A DNA stretch of 64,000 nt from Comamonas sp. KCTC 72670 (GCA_014656495.1 BNCN01000004.1:248001-312000); one strand, 5' to 3'. Counted from the stretch's first letter, positions 8,470 to 17,109 are shown. The notes: generated by a model from the letters alone, not told the origin. A program made the numbers and translations.

Positions 8470-10299
8470 TCAGTAATAGTCGCGCAAGGTGAGCCGGCGT
8501 TTGCTGCCATCCTTCAGGGTGAGGACGACTTTCTGCCCATGGGGCCGGTAACGCCAACGGGCGAGCTCCGTGCCCGCGGTTTCAGGACCGAGGGGCTTCC
8601 CATCCACGGCGATGATCTCCTCGCCCACCTTCCAGCCCGCGGCGGCGGCGGGGCTTCCGGGCGCCACCAGCTTCACGACAAACGTTCCATCCGACGGCGG
8701 TGCAATCAGGCCGGACCGGTCCTTGGAAAACGGCTGACGCATCGCACGGACGTCGGGCACCAGCATCAGCGTGTCCGCCGCGTAGTCCGTGATCATCCTG
8801 AACCGCGCGAGGACGCCGAGCCCCAGATTGCCGAGCAGCCGGTCCGAGGCGGAGACACTCTTGCCCGCGGCGTCGAACACCGTGGGGACGTCCTTCAACG
8901 TGATGCCCGCGAACTCGACGTGCTTCAGCGTCGTCACGTCGGACTCCTTCAGGCCGCCCACGGCGCCCGAGAGCGTCTTGGAGCTGCGACGGCCTTCGAG
9001 CAGCCCCGCCTGTTGCCAGTACGCGGGGAAGAGCGAGAGCGCGCCGCTGTTGCCCACATCGAACAGCACGGGAATGGCGGGCCGGCCTTCGACGGAGAGG
9101 TGCACCGCGCGCTGCCCACCTGCGGATTCGACCAGGGGCAGGCGCACGGCCTTGGGAGGCGCCTTGAAGCTCGAGGCCTCGTGAAAGGCGACGCGCCGGT
9201 TGGGGAAGTCGACATCCACGACGAGCGCGTTGAAGGCCTCCTTGCCCAGGACGACTGGCAGCGGGTGGCCAATCAGTCGCTCGACCTCGGACAGGTCGAT
9301 GACCGCGACGGTCAGCCCCGTCAGGCGCAAGTCCCCCAGGGCGATGTCCACGCCACTCGCGAGCCGCGCCTGCGCCCGTCCGCCACTGCCGACCGCCTCG
9401 AGCTGCCCGTGGAGCTCCACGCCCAGTTCGCGTGCGAAGGCCGTGTCGAGCACGGTCATCTCGGCGCCGCTGTCCAGCAGCACCTGCGTTGCCCGGCCGT
9501 TCACCTGGGCCGGAATGTAGACGCGGTCCTCGTTGAAGAACTCGAAGGGCATGAAGCCGGTGCTCCGCCGGCCGTTCGCGAAGCGCGCCTTGCGGACCTC
9601 CTGAGGCCGTTCGAAGACCGACGGCGGAAGGGGGACGTTCACCTCCAGCGTCGCCACCACCGTCCGCACGTCCGCGTCCGGGGCGTCGGAGAACTCCTCC
9701 TCCAGGAAGGGCATGCGCACGCCCTTCACCTGACGCCAGTCTCCCAGCCGCACGAAGCGCGTGACGTTGTTCTCGCGAATGCGCAAGCCATGCAGGGCGC
9801 CGTCGGCTTCCTGGAGGAACAGGTCGTAGAGGTCCTCGTCGCCGAAGGTGACGCGCACGACCTTCCAGGTGCGCCCATCGCGCGCCTCGTCGGCGAGCAG
9901 CACGGCCTTCGCGCCCGCGCCACCTCGCAGCGCCGTTCCGAAGTCGAGCGCCACGCGGTGACGCACATCGCGCGCGTCGGTGGCCGAGGCGTCCTCCACC
10001 TGGCCGCTCGCGTTCAGCTTCCAGCCTCCATTGGACGTGATGGCCATTGACTGGCGCATCACGCCGTAGTCCGCGTCCCTCCGGGCGCGGCCATCCCGGT
10101 GGCTCCACATCTCCATCGGGACCTGGAGCCCGGACGCCATGGTTGTGCCCTGGGTATGAACGCTCTCCAAAGCCTCGAAAGCGGCTCCGCCACGCCAGGC
10201 AAGGTGCCGCGCGAGGAGCGGCGGCAGCGCGTTCGCCCGGGACTCGAACGGGACGAAGACGAGGAGCCACGCCAGCAGGGGCACGATGAGAAATCTCAC
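8470..10299 (-). CDS. Exported retropepsin-like aspartic protease with PDZ domain
   Basis: A 609-residue protein with a signal peptide (about 1-24) and an N-terminal LolA/LppX-like beta domain (30-230). Two aspartyl-protease-like halves follow: the first has the active-site motif LLDSGAE at Asp276, and the second has VLFDVGNSG at Asp414, where the usual T or S after Asp is Val. A PDZ domain (about 515-600) ends the protein. In such clan AA proteins a single chain can supply both aspartates. The GTG start at 10299 overlaps the upstream TrmB gene by 4 bp (GTGA), so the two are probably translationally coupled. A role in envelope protein turnover is inferred. Confidence 0.8.
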   Translation of the reverse strand: MRFLIVPLLAWLLVFVPFESRANALPPLLARHLAWRGGAAFEALESVHTQGTTMASGLQVPMEMWSHRDGRARRDADYGVMRQSMAITSNGGWKLNASGQVEDASATDARDVRHRVALDFGTALRGGAGAKAVLLADEARDGRTWKVVRVTFGDEDLYDLFLQEADGALHGLRIRENNVTRFVRLGDWRQVKGVRMPFLEEEFSDAPDADVRTVVATLEVNVPLPPSVFERPQEVRKARFANGRRSTGFMPFEFFNEDRVYIPAQVNGRATQVLLDSGAEMTVLDTAFARELGVELHGQLEAVGSGGRAQARLASGVDIALGDLRLTGLTVAVIDLSEVERLIGHPLPVVLGKEAFNALVVDVDFPNRRVAFHEASSFKAPPKAVRLPLVESAGGQRAVHLSVEGRPAIPVLFDVGNSGALSLFPAYWQQAGLLEGRRSSKTLSGAVGGLKESDVTTLKHVEFAGITLKDVPTVFDAAGKSVSASDRLLGNLGLGVLARFRMITDYAADTLMLVPDVRAMRQPFSKDRSGLIAPPSDGTFVVKLVAPGSPAAAAGWKVGEEIIAVDGKPLGPETAGTELARWRYRPHGQKVVLTLKDGSKRRLTLRDYY

Positions 10300-11132
10300 G
10301 AGATGACTCCGCGCTTGTTGGAGGGGGAAGGGGGGACGCCCACCAACTGGCGCAAGCCGGGCGGACTCGCGCCGATGAGCGAGAAGGACCGCGACATCCG
10401 GGCCCGCGCGGACTGCGGGGCGCTCAGCCGGATCTCCGCGGACAAACCGCTGTGTTGCAGGCAGGAGAGGTAGACGCTGTCGCTCCAGATGGCTTGCCGG
10501 ACGCCCGTGCCATCCGGTGTCAGCAGGGCCACCAGGAACTCGCGGGCGTCCGCCACGAGCGTGAGCTGCGCGCCGGGCCAGCGCTCCCGCACGAAGTCGG
10601 CGTCCGCCGAGCGCACGCAGTCGAAGGGCGTCTTGGGCGTCTCGTCGTAGACGAGCCCCGCGATGGCCACGTTCCGGGCGCTCGCGTCGGTGAGGGCCGG
10701 AGCGAGGTGTTCAAACGGGGGAGGGAAGAGGTCGAACAGCAGCCGCTCGGTGGCGCCGGCGATCATCGCCCGGGCGCGCTCCATCACCTGGGTGACGCTC
10801 TTGAGGTGGTAGATGCGGTCGTCCTGCACCGGGGCGTGGAGTTTGCGCAGCGCGTCCGCGGCTTCTCGCCTGCGAAGCTCGAAGCTCCGCTGGAGCGCCG
10901 TGAGCACTTCGTCCGGGGGCACGGGCCGGAAGGCGCGCGGCTCTCCCTCCTCGACGAGGACAGCTCCCTTGTGTTCGAGCGAGGCGAGCGCCTGGTAGAT
11001 GCTCGGGGGCGCCTTGCCCAACGCCTGCGCGAGGCGATACCCGGTCGCCGGCGCACCCTTGAGCAGCTCGCAGTACACCCGCGCTTCGACTTCCGTGAAC
11101 CCCAGGGCCACGAGCCCTTCATCCGCGTTCAT
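10296..11132 (-). CDS. TrmB-family transcriptional regulator
   Basis: A 278-residue protein. Residues 5-75 form a TrmB-type winged helix (LGFTEVEARVYCELL, then LAQALGKAPPSIYQALASLE, then a wing with Gly-Glu-Pro-Arg). The rest forms the TrmB effector-binding region, with a Phe/Leu/Pro-rich stretch around LLFDLFPPPFE. TrmB regulators often bind sugars and repress or activate adjacent transport genes; here the downstream genes are envelope proteases and a cytochrome, so the ligand is open. A perfect inverted repeat lies 8 bp upstream of the start, consistent with autoregulation. This is the first gene of the six-gene minus-strand run. Confidence 0.85.
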   Translation of the reverse strand: MNADEGLVALGFTEVEARVYCELLKGAPATGYRLAQALGKAPPSIYQALASLEHKGAVLVEEGEPRAFRPVPPDEVLTALQRSFELRRREAADALRKLHAPVQDDRIYHLKSVTQVMERARAMIAGATERLLFDLFPPPFEHLAPALTDASARNVAIAGLVYDETPKTPFDCVRSADADFVRERWPGAQLTLVADAREFLVALLTPDGTGVRQAIWSDSVYLSCLQHSGLSAEIRLSAPQSARARMSRSFSLIGASPPGLRQLVGVPPSPSNKRGVIS

Positions 11133-11140
11133 GCGGACGT

Positions 11141-11162
11141 GTTATTACTGGTTGGTAATAAC
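11141..11162. promoter_or_regulatory. Candidate TrmB operator (perfect inverted repeat)
   Basis: GTTATTAC, a 6-nt spacer TGGTTG, then GTAATAAC: an 8+8 perfect palindrome in an AT-rich patch of otherwise GC-rich DNA. It is 8 bp upstream of the TrmB start codon, so a regulator bound here would overlap the promoter or ribosome site of the operon. Assignment to the adjacent regulator is inferred from position. Confidence 0.6.
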
Positions 11163-11191
11163 CGTCAAGCGACGCGGGGTACACGCACCGC

Positions 11192-11215
11192 CAGGGGCCT
11201 CCCAGAAGGCCCCTG
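11192..11215 (-). terminator. Hairpin terminator downstream of secreted paralogue 1
   Basis: CAGGGGCCT, loop CCCAGA, AGGCCCCTG: a perfect 9-bp stem 18 bp beyond the stop at 11234. The same hairpin with longer flanks recurs after the second paralogue. Confidence 0.65.
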
Positions 11216-11233
11216 ACCTGAGCGGGACTCAAA

Positions 11234-11791
11234 TCACCAATGGTCCCAGACAACCTGGATTTCGCAGGTGGTCGTATCTATGTAGGACATGCTCATGTTG
11301 AACGGGCAGTTCGCGCCGTTGTAGGGGCTGGACGAGACATGCGCCGCGCAGGACCCGCCGATGTCGTAAACCTCGACTTCATAGAGGCAGGTTCGCCCGG
11401 CGGCTGGCGCCGTCGGGTTGTCCGTCCAATAGTACTGCTGGATCACCGGCGACCCCGGAGTTGGGAGCGGGGCGCTGAGCAGGTGTCCTCCGTAGGTGTC
11501 GTTGCGGACCGGGTAGGGGCCGTACTCGCCGATGAGTGTATCGGTCAGGAGCGTGATGCCCAGGTAGGTGCCGGTGCCCGTCTGGTTGAGGACGAGGTGA
11601 TTCTGGAGCGCTCGGGTGACAAGCGCCGTGGATGAACTCTTTCTCGCGGGAACCTCAATGGATTCCGCGCGGATCGAGACATAGTCAGGGCGCTCGGGGA
11701 AATCCGCCGCCGTGAGCGGCGCTGCGAGCGCACTCGCCGGGAAGAGAGACAGCATCGAGCCCGCCAGAAATCGATTCCAGTGCTTCGTCAT
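11234..11791 (-). CDS. Small secreted protein, paralogue 1 of a tandem pair
   Basis: A 185-residue protein with a signal peptide (MTKHWNRFLAGS through ASALAA). It has no known domain. It aligns along its whole length with the neighbouring 189-residue protein: both have TYLGI, SPVIQQYYWT or APVIQQYYWT, CLYEV, GGSC and TTC segments. Four cysteines in the last 70 residues are shared and could form two disulfides in an exported beta-rich domain. Its 5' leader and 3' hairpin also match those of the neighbour, so the unit arose by tandem duplication. Function unknown; cell-surface or secreted location is inferred from the signal peptide. Confidence 0.75.
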   Translation of the reverse strand: MTKHWNRFLAGSMLSLFPASALAAPLTAADFPERPDYVSIRAESIEVPARKSSSTALVTRALQNHLVLNQTGTGTYLGITLLTDTLIGEYGPYPVRNDTYGGHLLSAPLPTPGSPVIQQYYWTDNPTAPAAGRTCLYEVEVYDIGGSCAAHVSSSPYNGANCPFNMSMSYIDTTTCEIQVVWDHW

Positions 11792-11860
11792 GGATTTCTC
11801 TTGTGTTGTTTGTGCGGGATGGCCGGAACCAATCGCTGGTTAGTGCTGCGCGTACACACC

Positions 11861-11888
11861 GCCAGGGGCCTCCCAGAAGGCCCCTGGC
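11861..11888 (-). terminator. Hairpin terminator downstream of secreted paralogue 2
   Basis: GCCAGGGGCCT, loop CCCAGA, AGGCCCCTGGC: an 11-bp perfect stem 15 bp beyond the stop at 11904. The core and loop are identical to the hairpin at 11192-11215. Confidence 0.65.
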
Positions 11889-11903
11889 GGCGCGAGACTC
11901 AAG

Positions 11904-12473
11904 CTACTGAATGCCGAAGACGATCTGGGTGGCGCACGTGGTCGGGTTGATGAAGGAGTTGACGGTGTCGAGCCCGCAGGTCGCGCCGTTCAGGGGGGCG
12001 AAGTAGACCTGCGCGCCGCAGCTGCCGCCGACGTCGGTGACGTGGACCTCATAGAGACAGGTCTTGGTGGTGCCCGGATTCGCCTGGTCGACCGTCCAGT
12101 AGTACTGCTGGATCACCGGCGCGGACGCAGTCGGGGCGGGAGCGCTCACCCGGAAGCCGCCAACGTTCGCGGTGGGGAGCGGGTAGGGGTTGTAGACGCC
12201 GACGAGCGAGCCCGTCAGGAACTGGATGCCCAGATACGTGGTGACCCCGGTCTGGTTGATGACCAGGTGGTCCTGGAGCGCGGGCGCGATGGACGCCGTC
12301 GGCGCGTCCTTCAGCACGGGGACGTCGACAGGCGCAGCGCGCAGCGAGACATAGTCCGCGCGCTCAGAGAGACGGTTGGGGAAATCCGCCTCGGTAATGG
12401 GCGCGGCGAACGCGATCGCCGGGGTGAGAGACAGCAGCGAGCCAGCCAGGAAACGCTTCACGTTCCTCGTCAT
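11904..12473 (-). CDS. Small secreted protein, paralogue 2 of a tandem pair
   Basis: A 189-residue exported protein with a signal peptide ending near AIAFAA and a body homologous to the 185-residue neighbour downstream. The four C-terminal cysteines, the CLYEV segment and the QQYYWT motif are conserved, while the centre and extreme C terminus have diverged, so the copies are not recent. A good AGGAG ribosome site precedes the start. The roughly 185-bp stretch upstream, between the start and the hairpin at 12659-12688, is AT-richer than its surroundings and probably carries the promoter. Function unknown. Confidence 0.75.
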   Translation of the reverse strand: MTRNVKRFLAGSLLSLTPAIAFAAPITEADFPNRLSERADYVSLRAAPVDVPVLKDAPTASIAPALQDHLVINQTGVTTYLGIQFLTGSLVGVYNPYPLPTANVGGFRVSAPAPTASAPVIQQYYWTVDQANPGTTKTCLYEVHVTDVGGSCGAQVYFAPLNGATCGLDTVNSFINPTTCATQIVFGIQ

Positions 12474-12658
12474 GGACTTCTCCTGTGTTGTTTGTGCGGG
12501 GTGGCCGAAGCCAATGACTGACTAGCACTCCATGTGAATTGGTTTCAATTAAAAACGAGCAATTTCAGCAATTCAGTATGGCCGGATGTTTGTGATTTGG
12601 GCGTGTTGCTTGTTTGAATCCGCCTGTGTAGCGGTTTCCCGCGGGGCAGAAACGACAT

Positions 12659-12688
12659 GCGCCGTGGACCCTCGCGGATCCACGGCGC
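12659..12688 (-). terminator. Hairpin terminator after the ABC-operon accessory gene
   Basis: GCGCCGTGGA and TCCACGGCGC form a perfect 10-bp stem with a 10-nt loop, 29 bp beyond the stop at 12718. It would end the ATPase-permease-accessory transcript on the minus strand. Confidence 0.55.
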
Positions 12689-12717
12689 CGGTCGACGCAA
12701 GCTGTCAGAGGCGTCTG

Positions 12718-13830
12718 CTACTGTTGAGCCGCCTCGGCGGCGTTCCGCTCTTCCTTGCAGAACGCCAGCCGCTGCTGGATGGCCTCGAGCGGCACGGCCA
12801 TCTCGAGCTTGAACGAGGTGCCATCGGGCTGGACGCGCGCGAAGTCGAGCAACTGCGCCAGGTCCTTGTCACCGTCCGCCTGCGCCTTGATGCGCGCCAC
12901 GCTCAGTGCGGCGCCCAGCGTCTTGCCCAGGTCCGTCACCTCGTCGCCATTCTTGCCGCGGACCTCGGCCACCATGGCCACGTCGCCACTGGCGTCGACG
13001 TGCAGCTCCACGTTCTGCGCGACGTCCCGGATGCGCTGCGCCAGCTCCGCGTGCTCCTTGGGCAACAGGCGCGCGAGCTGGTCCACCGAGAGCACGCCGT
13101 ACATCTCTCCGTAGGTGCTGCCCTCGGGGATGGCGGGCGGCGCGTCCGGGCCGCGCCCCTCCACGCGGTCCACCACCGCCTTCACCTCGTCCGGCGACTT
13201 GCCAATCACCAGCAGCTCGTTGTTCCACGTCGCCAGGGACGTCTCGCTCCGGCCGCGCACGGTGCTGCCATCTGGCCGGGTCATGGTCATGTCCCCGGGC
13301 TCGTACACCCGGGCGCCCTGTCCGTAGTCCATGGAGACGCGCTCGCCCAGGAGCTCCTTGAACTTCGCGTTGCCGAAGTTTCCGGACAGCATCATCCCCT
13401 CGTCGGTGATGACCAGGCGGTCCAGGTCCTGGAGCGGGTCCACGCCGCTGAGCTTCCGGAGCTCCTCCAACTGCTTGCCGCCATCGCGCATCAGGCAGTC
13501 CAGCAGCAGGGCGCCAATGGGCGAGTGCCGCAGCGCGTTCGCCTCGATGACCACCGCCGTCTTGCCCTCACCCCGGGGCAGGGCGGCCAGCACGGGGTCG
13601 CGGGGACGGGCGGGTTCGGGCGTGCCCGAGTCCACCTGCACGGGGAGGACGTGCGTCCGCCGCCGCTCCGCGCGCTCGCGCTCCGGTGCCCGCATCCGCC
13701 GGGGGAACTCCACCTTCGGCGTCTCCAGGGCGGGCGCGTCGCCCTGGCCGGTGAACATCAACACGGCGGCCACTCCGAACAACACCGCCGCCACCACCAG
13801 CCACACCTTCCGGCGTCTCCGGTTGTCCAT
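12718..13830 (-). CDS. Membrane-anchored protein of unknown function, coupled to ABC transporter
   Basis: A 370-residue protein with an N-terminal basic patch (MDNRRRRK) and one transmembrane helix (about 9-27). An Arg/Glu-rich linker follows, then a soluble alpha/beta domain of about 290 residues with no recognised motif. The body contains Asp- and Glu-rich segments but no nucleotide-binding or protease signature. It starts 1 bp after the permease stop, so it is almost certainly made together with the ABC transporter and may be a periplasmic partner or cargo-sensing subunit. It could equally be a lineage-specific hypothetical protein. Confidence 0.65.
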   Translation of the reverse strand: MDNRRRRKVWLVVAAVLFGVAAVLMFTGQGDAPALETPKVEFPRRMRAPERERAERRRTHVLPVQVDSGTPEPARPRDPVLAALPRGEGKTAVVIEANALRHSPIGALLLDCLMRDGGKQLEELRKLSGVDPLQDLDRLVITDEGMMLSGNFGNAKFKELLGERVSMDYGQGARVYEPGDMTMTRPDGSTVRGRSETSLATWNNELLVIGKSPDEVKAVVDRVEGRGPDAPPAIPEGSTYGEMYGVLSVDQLARLLPKEHAELAQRIRDVAQNVELHVDASGDVAMVAEVRGKNGDEVTDLGKTLGAALSVARIKAQADGDKDLAQLLDFARVQPDGTSFKLEMAVPLEAIQQRLAFCKEERNAAEAAQQ

Positions 13831-13831
13831 C

Positions 13832-14668
13832 TCAGTAATCCTTTCCTTCGAAGCGCCAGAAGCCCACCGCCAGGGCGCCCAGGCCGAATACGAACACGCC
13901 GAGCAACAGCAGGCTCAGGGAGTGAACCTCCAACGGGGTGGACGCCGCGATGTTGCCTCCCGCCATGGCCAGGGACGACAAGCGTGGCAACACCAGCGTC
14001 ACCGCGCGGAACGCATCGCGTCCGAGGCCCTCCTCGAAGAAGGGCGACATCTGCTGCCGGTAGCCGGCGATGATGCCGCCCACCAGGAACACGAAGCCTG
14101 CCGCCGCGCACAGCGCCGCGCTGCGAACCAGCGTCGCCGTGGTCAGCATCACCGCGTACACGGCCGCGAAGCCCACACACGCCAGCAGCCCGGCGATGAG
14201 CGGCCCCGCCGTCCAGTACCCCGCCTTCACGCCGAAGATGAGCACCAGCCCCGTCGTCCCATACAGCGTCCCGCCCAGGGCCAGGGTCATCACGCCCAGG
14301 AACGTCCCCGCCAGCACGTGCCAGCGCTGGACGGGCAGGGCGAGCAGGTGCTCGATGCGGCCCGGCGACATCAGCGAGGGCGCGAAGTCCGAACAGGCGA
14401 CAATGCCAAACAGGATGCCGCCGTAGAACACCAGGAAGGCCGCCGCCTGGTAGACGGGCCGCAGCGCCACGTCGACGGAGCGGATGCTCGTGCGCAGCTC
14501 CTCGCCGAACAGCCGTGAGGCGGCCAGCGCCCCGTCCACGACCTCGATGCGCAGGCTGAGCGCCACCACCGTCAGCACCAGGGTGATGCCCACGATGAAG
14601 GCCAGAATGAACTTGCGCGACAGCGCCTCGCGCAACACGTACCCCGCGATTCCCAGCACCGGACTCAC
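13832..14668 (-). CDS. ABC-2 type transporter permease
   Basis: A 278-residue protein with six hydrophobic helices in the ABC-2 arrangement. The first is in GIAGYVLREALSRKFILAFI, which gives the typical N-terminal amphipathic entry followed by a membrane helix. A longer periplasmic loop after helix 1 carries SIRSVDVALRP. ABC-2 permeases export drugs, polysaccharides or other bulky substrates. Its start overlaps the upstream ATPase gene by 4 bp (ATGA). The substrate is unknown. Confidence 0.8.
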   Translation of the reverse strand: MSPVLGIAGYVLREALSRKFILAFIVGITLVLTVVALSLRIEVVDGALAASRLFGEELRTSIRSVDVALRPVYQAAAFLVFYGGILFGIVACSDFAPSLMSPGRIEHLLALPVQRWHVLAGTFLGVMTLALGGTLYGTTGLVLIFGVKAGYWTAGPLIAGLLACVGFAAVYAVMLTTATLVRSAALCAAAGFVFLVGGIIAGYRQQMSPFFEEGLGRDAFRAVTLVLPRLSSLAMAGGNIAASTPLEVHSLSLLLLGVFVFGLGALAVGFWRFEGKDY

Positions 14669-15588
14669 GCCGCGGCCTCCACCGTGCCCATCAGCACCGA
14701 CTCCAAGTCCGTTCCATCCCGCCGCAGCTCCACCATCAGCGCCCCCGTCGCGCGGGCCCGGTCCAGCGCCGCGTTGAGCGCCGCCGGGTCCTCCGCCTCC
14801 ACATGGTACTGGCCGTCCGCTCCGCTTCGCGCGAAGCCCGCCGCCGCAAGGTTCTCCGCCTGGGCGCCCGGGGCGAAGCGCACCAGCCAGCGCGCCCCGC
14901 CGCGCGCCAGGTCCTCCAGGCGGCCTTCGCGCACCACGCGGCCCCCCGCGAGAATCGCGATGCGATCACACACGCGCTCGGTCTCCGCCAGCAGGTGTGA
15001 GTTGAGGAAGAGGGTGGTGCCGCGCCGCACCTCCTCCTGGAGGATGCGCCGCACCTCCATGCGCCCCATGGGGTCGATTCCATCCGTGGGCTCGTCCAGC
15101 ACCAGCAGGGCGGGGTCTCCCACCAGCGCCGCGGCCAGCCCCAGCCGCTGGCGCATGCCCTTGGAGTAGCCGCCGATGCGCCGGCCCACCGCGTCCGCCA
15201 GGCCCACCCGCTCCAGCAGCCGCAGGCCTGACGCCGGATTCGAAGGGAGCCCCTTGAGCCGCGCCACCGTCGCGAGGAAGGCGGGCGCCGTCCACGTGCC
15301 TGGCAGGTGCAGCCGCTCCGGCAGGTAGCCGATGCGCGCGCGGACGCGCGGGTCCTCCGGGGTCCCCCCGAGCACCCGCACCGTCCCCTCCGTGGGCTGG
15401 ACGATGCCCAGGATGCTCTTGATGAACGTCGTCTTGCCCGCCCCATTGGGGCCGATGAGGCCGAACGCGCTTCCTTGCGGCACCGTGAGGTCCATTCCCC
15501 GGAGGGCCTCACTGCCTCCCTTCCGGAAGGCCCGGTGGTACGTCTTCCGCAATCCCCTCACTTCGATGGCTGGCACCTGGCTTGTCAC
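14665..15588 (-). CDS. ABC transporter ATP-binding protein
   Basis: A 307-residue ATPase taking the GTG at 15588 (VTSQVPAIEVRGLRKTY); in-frame residues further upstream are arginine/proline-rich and not part of the fold. Walker A is GPNGAGKTTF, the signature motif is YSKGMRQRLGLA, Walker B is LLVLDEPTDGIDP, and a switch His lies in FLNSHLLAE. A C-terminal extension of about 80 residues resembles the DUF4162 region of ABC-2 exporter ATPases. It pairs with the overlapping permease. The 262 bp upstream, to the plus-strand microprotein, would hold divergent promoters. Confidence 0.9.
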   Translation of the reverse strand: MTSQVPAIEVRGLRKTYHRAFRKGGSEALRGMDLTVPQGSAFGLIGPNGAGKTTFIKSILGIVQPTEGTVRVLGGTPEDPRVRARIGYLPERLHLPGTWTAPAFLATVARLKGLPSNPASGLRLLERVGLADAVGRRIGGYSKGMRQRLGLAAALVGDPALLVLDEPTDGIDPMGRMEVRRILQEEVRRGTTLFLNSHLLAETERVCDRIAILAGGRVVREGRLEDLARGGARWLVRFAPGAQAENLAAAGFARSGADGQYHVEAEDPAALNAALDRARATGALMVELRRDGTDLESVLMGTVEAAA

Positions 15589-15850
15589 GGTCGCGACTGT
15601 AGACGACCGGGCCCCGCATCCATTGCGTCCGGTCGCCAGCCGGTCGTCCGGACGGGGGGAGCGGCCTGGGAGGGGCCCCCTGCGGCGCTCCGTTCGCGCC
15701 CATGGGAAGGCCGCTTCGCACGCCTGCCGTACCTGCCGCGGCGCGGTACCTCGTCCTTCCAGGCACTTGGCGGCTGTTCGATTCCTTGGAGCTCCACGGT
15801 CCGTCCCGTGCACTTGTCCCGCGGCGAACCTACCGCGAGGAGAACCGGAC

Positions 15851-16060
15851 ATGACGTACGAGGACCGCATCGAACAGCAGCTCCTGGAGGCCCGTCGTGA
15901 GCTGGAGGCGGCCGTGGAGGGCTTGAGTGCGGGGACGGAGGCGGCGCGCGTGCGCTACGGCCGCGCGCTGCACGAGGCGGACCTCGCCGAGCGGCAAGCC
16001 CAGCGGCAGGCCCGGGAGCGGCGGCAGCATCAGCGCAGCTGGAGCCTCGTCGCAGGCTGA
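15851..16060 (+). CDS. Small coiled-coil protein, unknown function
   Basis: A 69-residue protein starting at an ATG preceded by GAGGAG (ribosome site in CCGCGAGGAGAACCGGAC). It is almost wholly helical and highly charged, with heptad-like repeats ([20 protein letters not shown], then [12 protein letters not shown]). No domain is recognised. A longer in-frame reading upstream has no such site and is rejected. It lies 64 bp before hemB. Confidence 0.6.
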   Translation: MTYEDRIEQQLLEARRELEAAVEGLSAGTEAARVRYGRALHEADLAERQAQRQARERRQHQRSWSLVAG

Positions 16061-16124
16061 GCGGCCGGGCAGGGGGACGGAAACGATGAAGGGCCGCCGC
16101 CGCCGGTTTATACCGGCGTCCGTC

Positions 16125-17093
16125 ATGGCCTATCCCATCCACCGCCCCCGCCGCCTCCGTCGTCACGCCGCCCTGCGAGACATGGTGCGTGAGACGCGCC
16201 TCGACCCGGGCGACTTCATCTACCCCCTCTTCGTCGTGGAGGGACGGGACGTGCGCCGTCCCATCTCCTCCATGCCGGGCATCTTCAACCTGTCGCTGGA
16301 GCACGTCGTCGCCGAGGCCCGCCAGGCCAAGGCGCTGGGCGTGCCGGCCGTCCTGCTGTTCGGCATCCCGAACCACAAGGACGCGCGCGGCAGCCAGGCC
16401 TACGCCGACGACGGCGTCGTCCAGCGGGCCATCCGCGAAATCAAGGCGGCCGAGCCGGACCTCCAGGTCGTCGTGGACGTGTGCCTCTGCGAGTTCACGG
16501 ACCACGGCCACTGCGGCGTGCTGGAGGGCGGCCACGTCGTCAATGACGCCACGCTGCCGCTGCTGGCGAAGATGGCGGTGAGCTGCGCGAAGGCGGGCGC
16601 GGACATCATCGCGCCGTCGGACATGATGGACGGCCGCGTGGCCGCCATCCGCGCCGCGCTGGACGAGACGGGCTTCGGTGAGCTGCCCATCATGGCGTAC
16701 TCGGCGAAGTTCGCGTCTGGCTACTACGGCCCGTTCCGCGAGGCCGCCCAGAACACGCCGTCCTCCGGCGACCGCCGGGGCTACCAGATGGACCCCGGCA
16801 ACCTCCGCGAGGCCCTCAAGGAAGTGGCCCTGGACGTGGAGGAGGGCGCCGACCTGGTCATGGTGAAGCCGGCGCTGGCCTACCTGGACGTCATCCGGGC
16901 CGTCCGCGAGCGTTGGGACGTCCCCGTCGTCGCCTACAACGTGTCCGGCGAGTACTCGATGCTCAAAGCAGCGGGCCTGAACGGGTGGATTGATTACGAG
17001 CGGGTGATGCTGGAGACGCTGACGTCCATGAAGCGGGCCGGCTCCGACCTCATCATCACCTACCACGCCCTGGAGGCGGCGAAGCTCCTGTAG
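16125..17093 (+). CDS. hemB: Delta-aminolevulinic acid dehydratase (porphobilinogen synthase)
   Basis: A 322-residue enzyme that condenses two 5-aminolevulinate molecules to porphobilinogen, the second committed step of tetrapyrrole synthesis in the cytoplasm. The start at 16125 ([13 protein letters not shown]) gives the usual length; the ATG at 16086 would add 13 basic residues. The zinc-binding cysteines are present as [13 protein letters not shown] (Cys120, Cys122, Cys130), so this is the zinc type, not the Mg-only type. Schiff-base lysines are Lys195 ([13 protein letters not shown]) and Lys248 ([11 protein letters not shown]). All catalytic features are intact. The tetrahaem cytochrome gene nearby is not co-transcribed with it. 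Confidence 0.97.
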   Translation: MAYPIHRPRRLRRHAALRDMVRETRLDPGDFIYPLFVVEGRDVRRPISSMPGIFNLSLEHVVAEARQAKALGVPAVLLFGIPNHKDARGSQAYADDGVVQRAIREIKAAEPDLQVVVDVCLCEFTDHGHCGVLEGGHVVNDATLPLLAKMAVSCAKAGADIIAPSDMMDGRVAAIRAALDETGFGELPIMAYSAKFASGYYGPFREAAQNTPSSGDRRGYQMDPGNLREALKEVALDVEEGADLVMVKPALAYLDVIRAVRERWDVPVVAYNVSGEYSMLKAAGLNGWIDYERVMLETLTSMKRAGSDLIITYHALEAAKLL

Positions 17094-17109
17094 GCAACAG
17101 CCGGGCGCA

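Larger units (their letters stand above)
11178..12530 (-). repeat. Tandem duplication of a leader-gene-terminator unit
   Basis: Two units of about 670 bp, roughly 11178-11845 and 11848-12530. Each contains a similar 5' leader (beginning CTTGTGTTGTTTGTGCGG or CCTGTGTTGTTTGTGCGG on the plus strand), a secreted-protein gene, and a near-identical hairpin block (GTACAC.CACCGCCAGGGGCC). Leader and terminator are better conserved than the coding middle. Confidence 0.7.
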
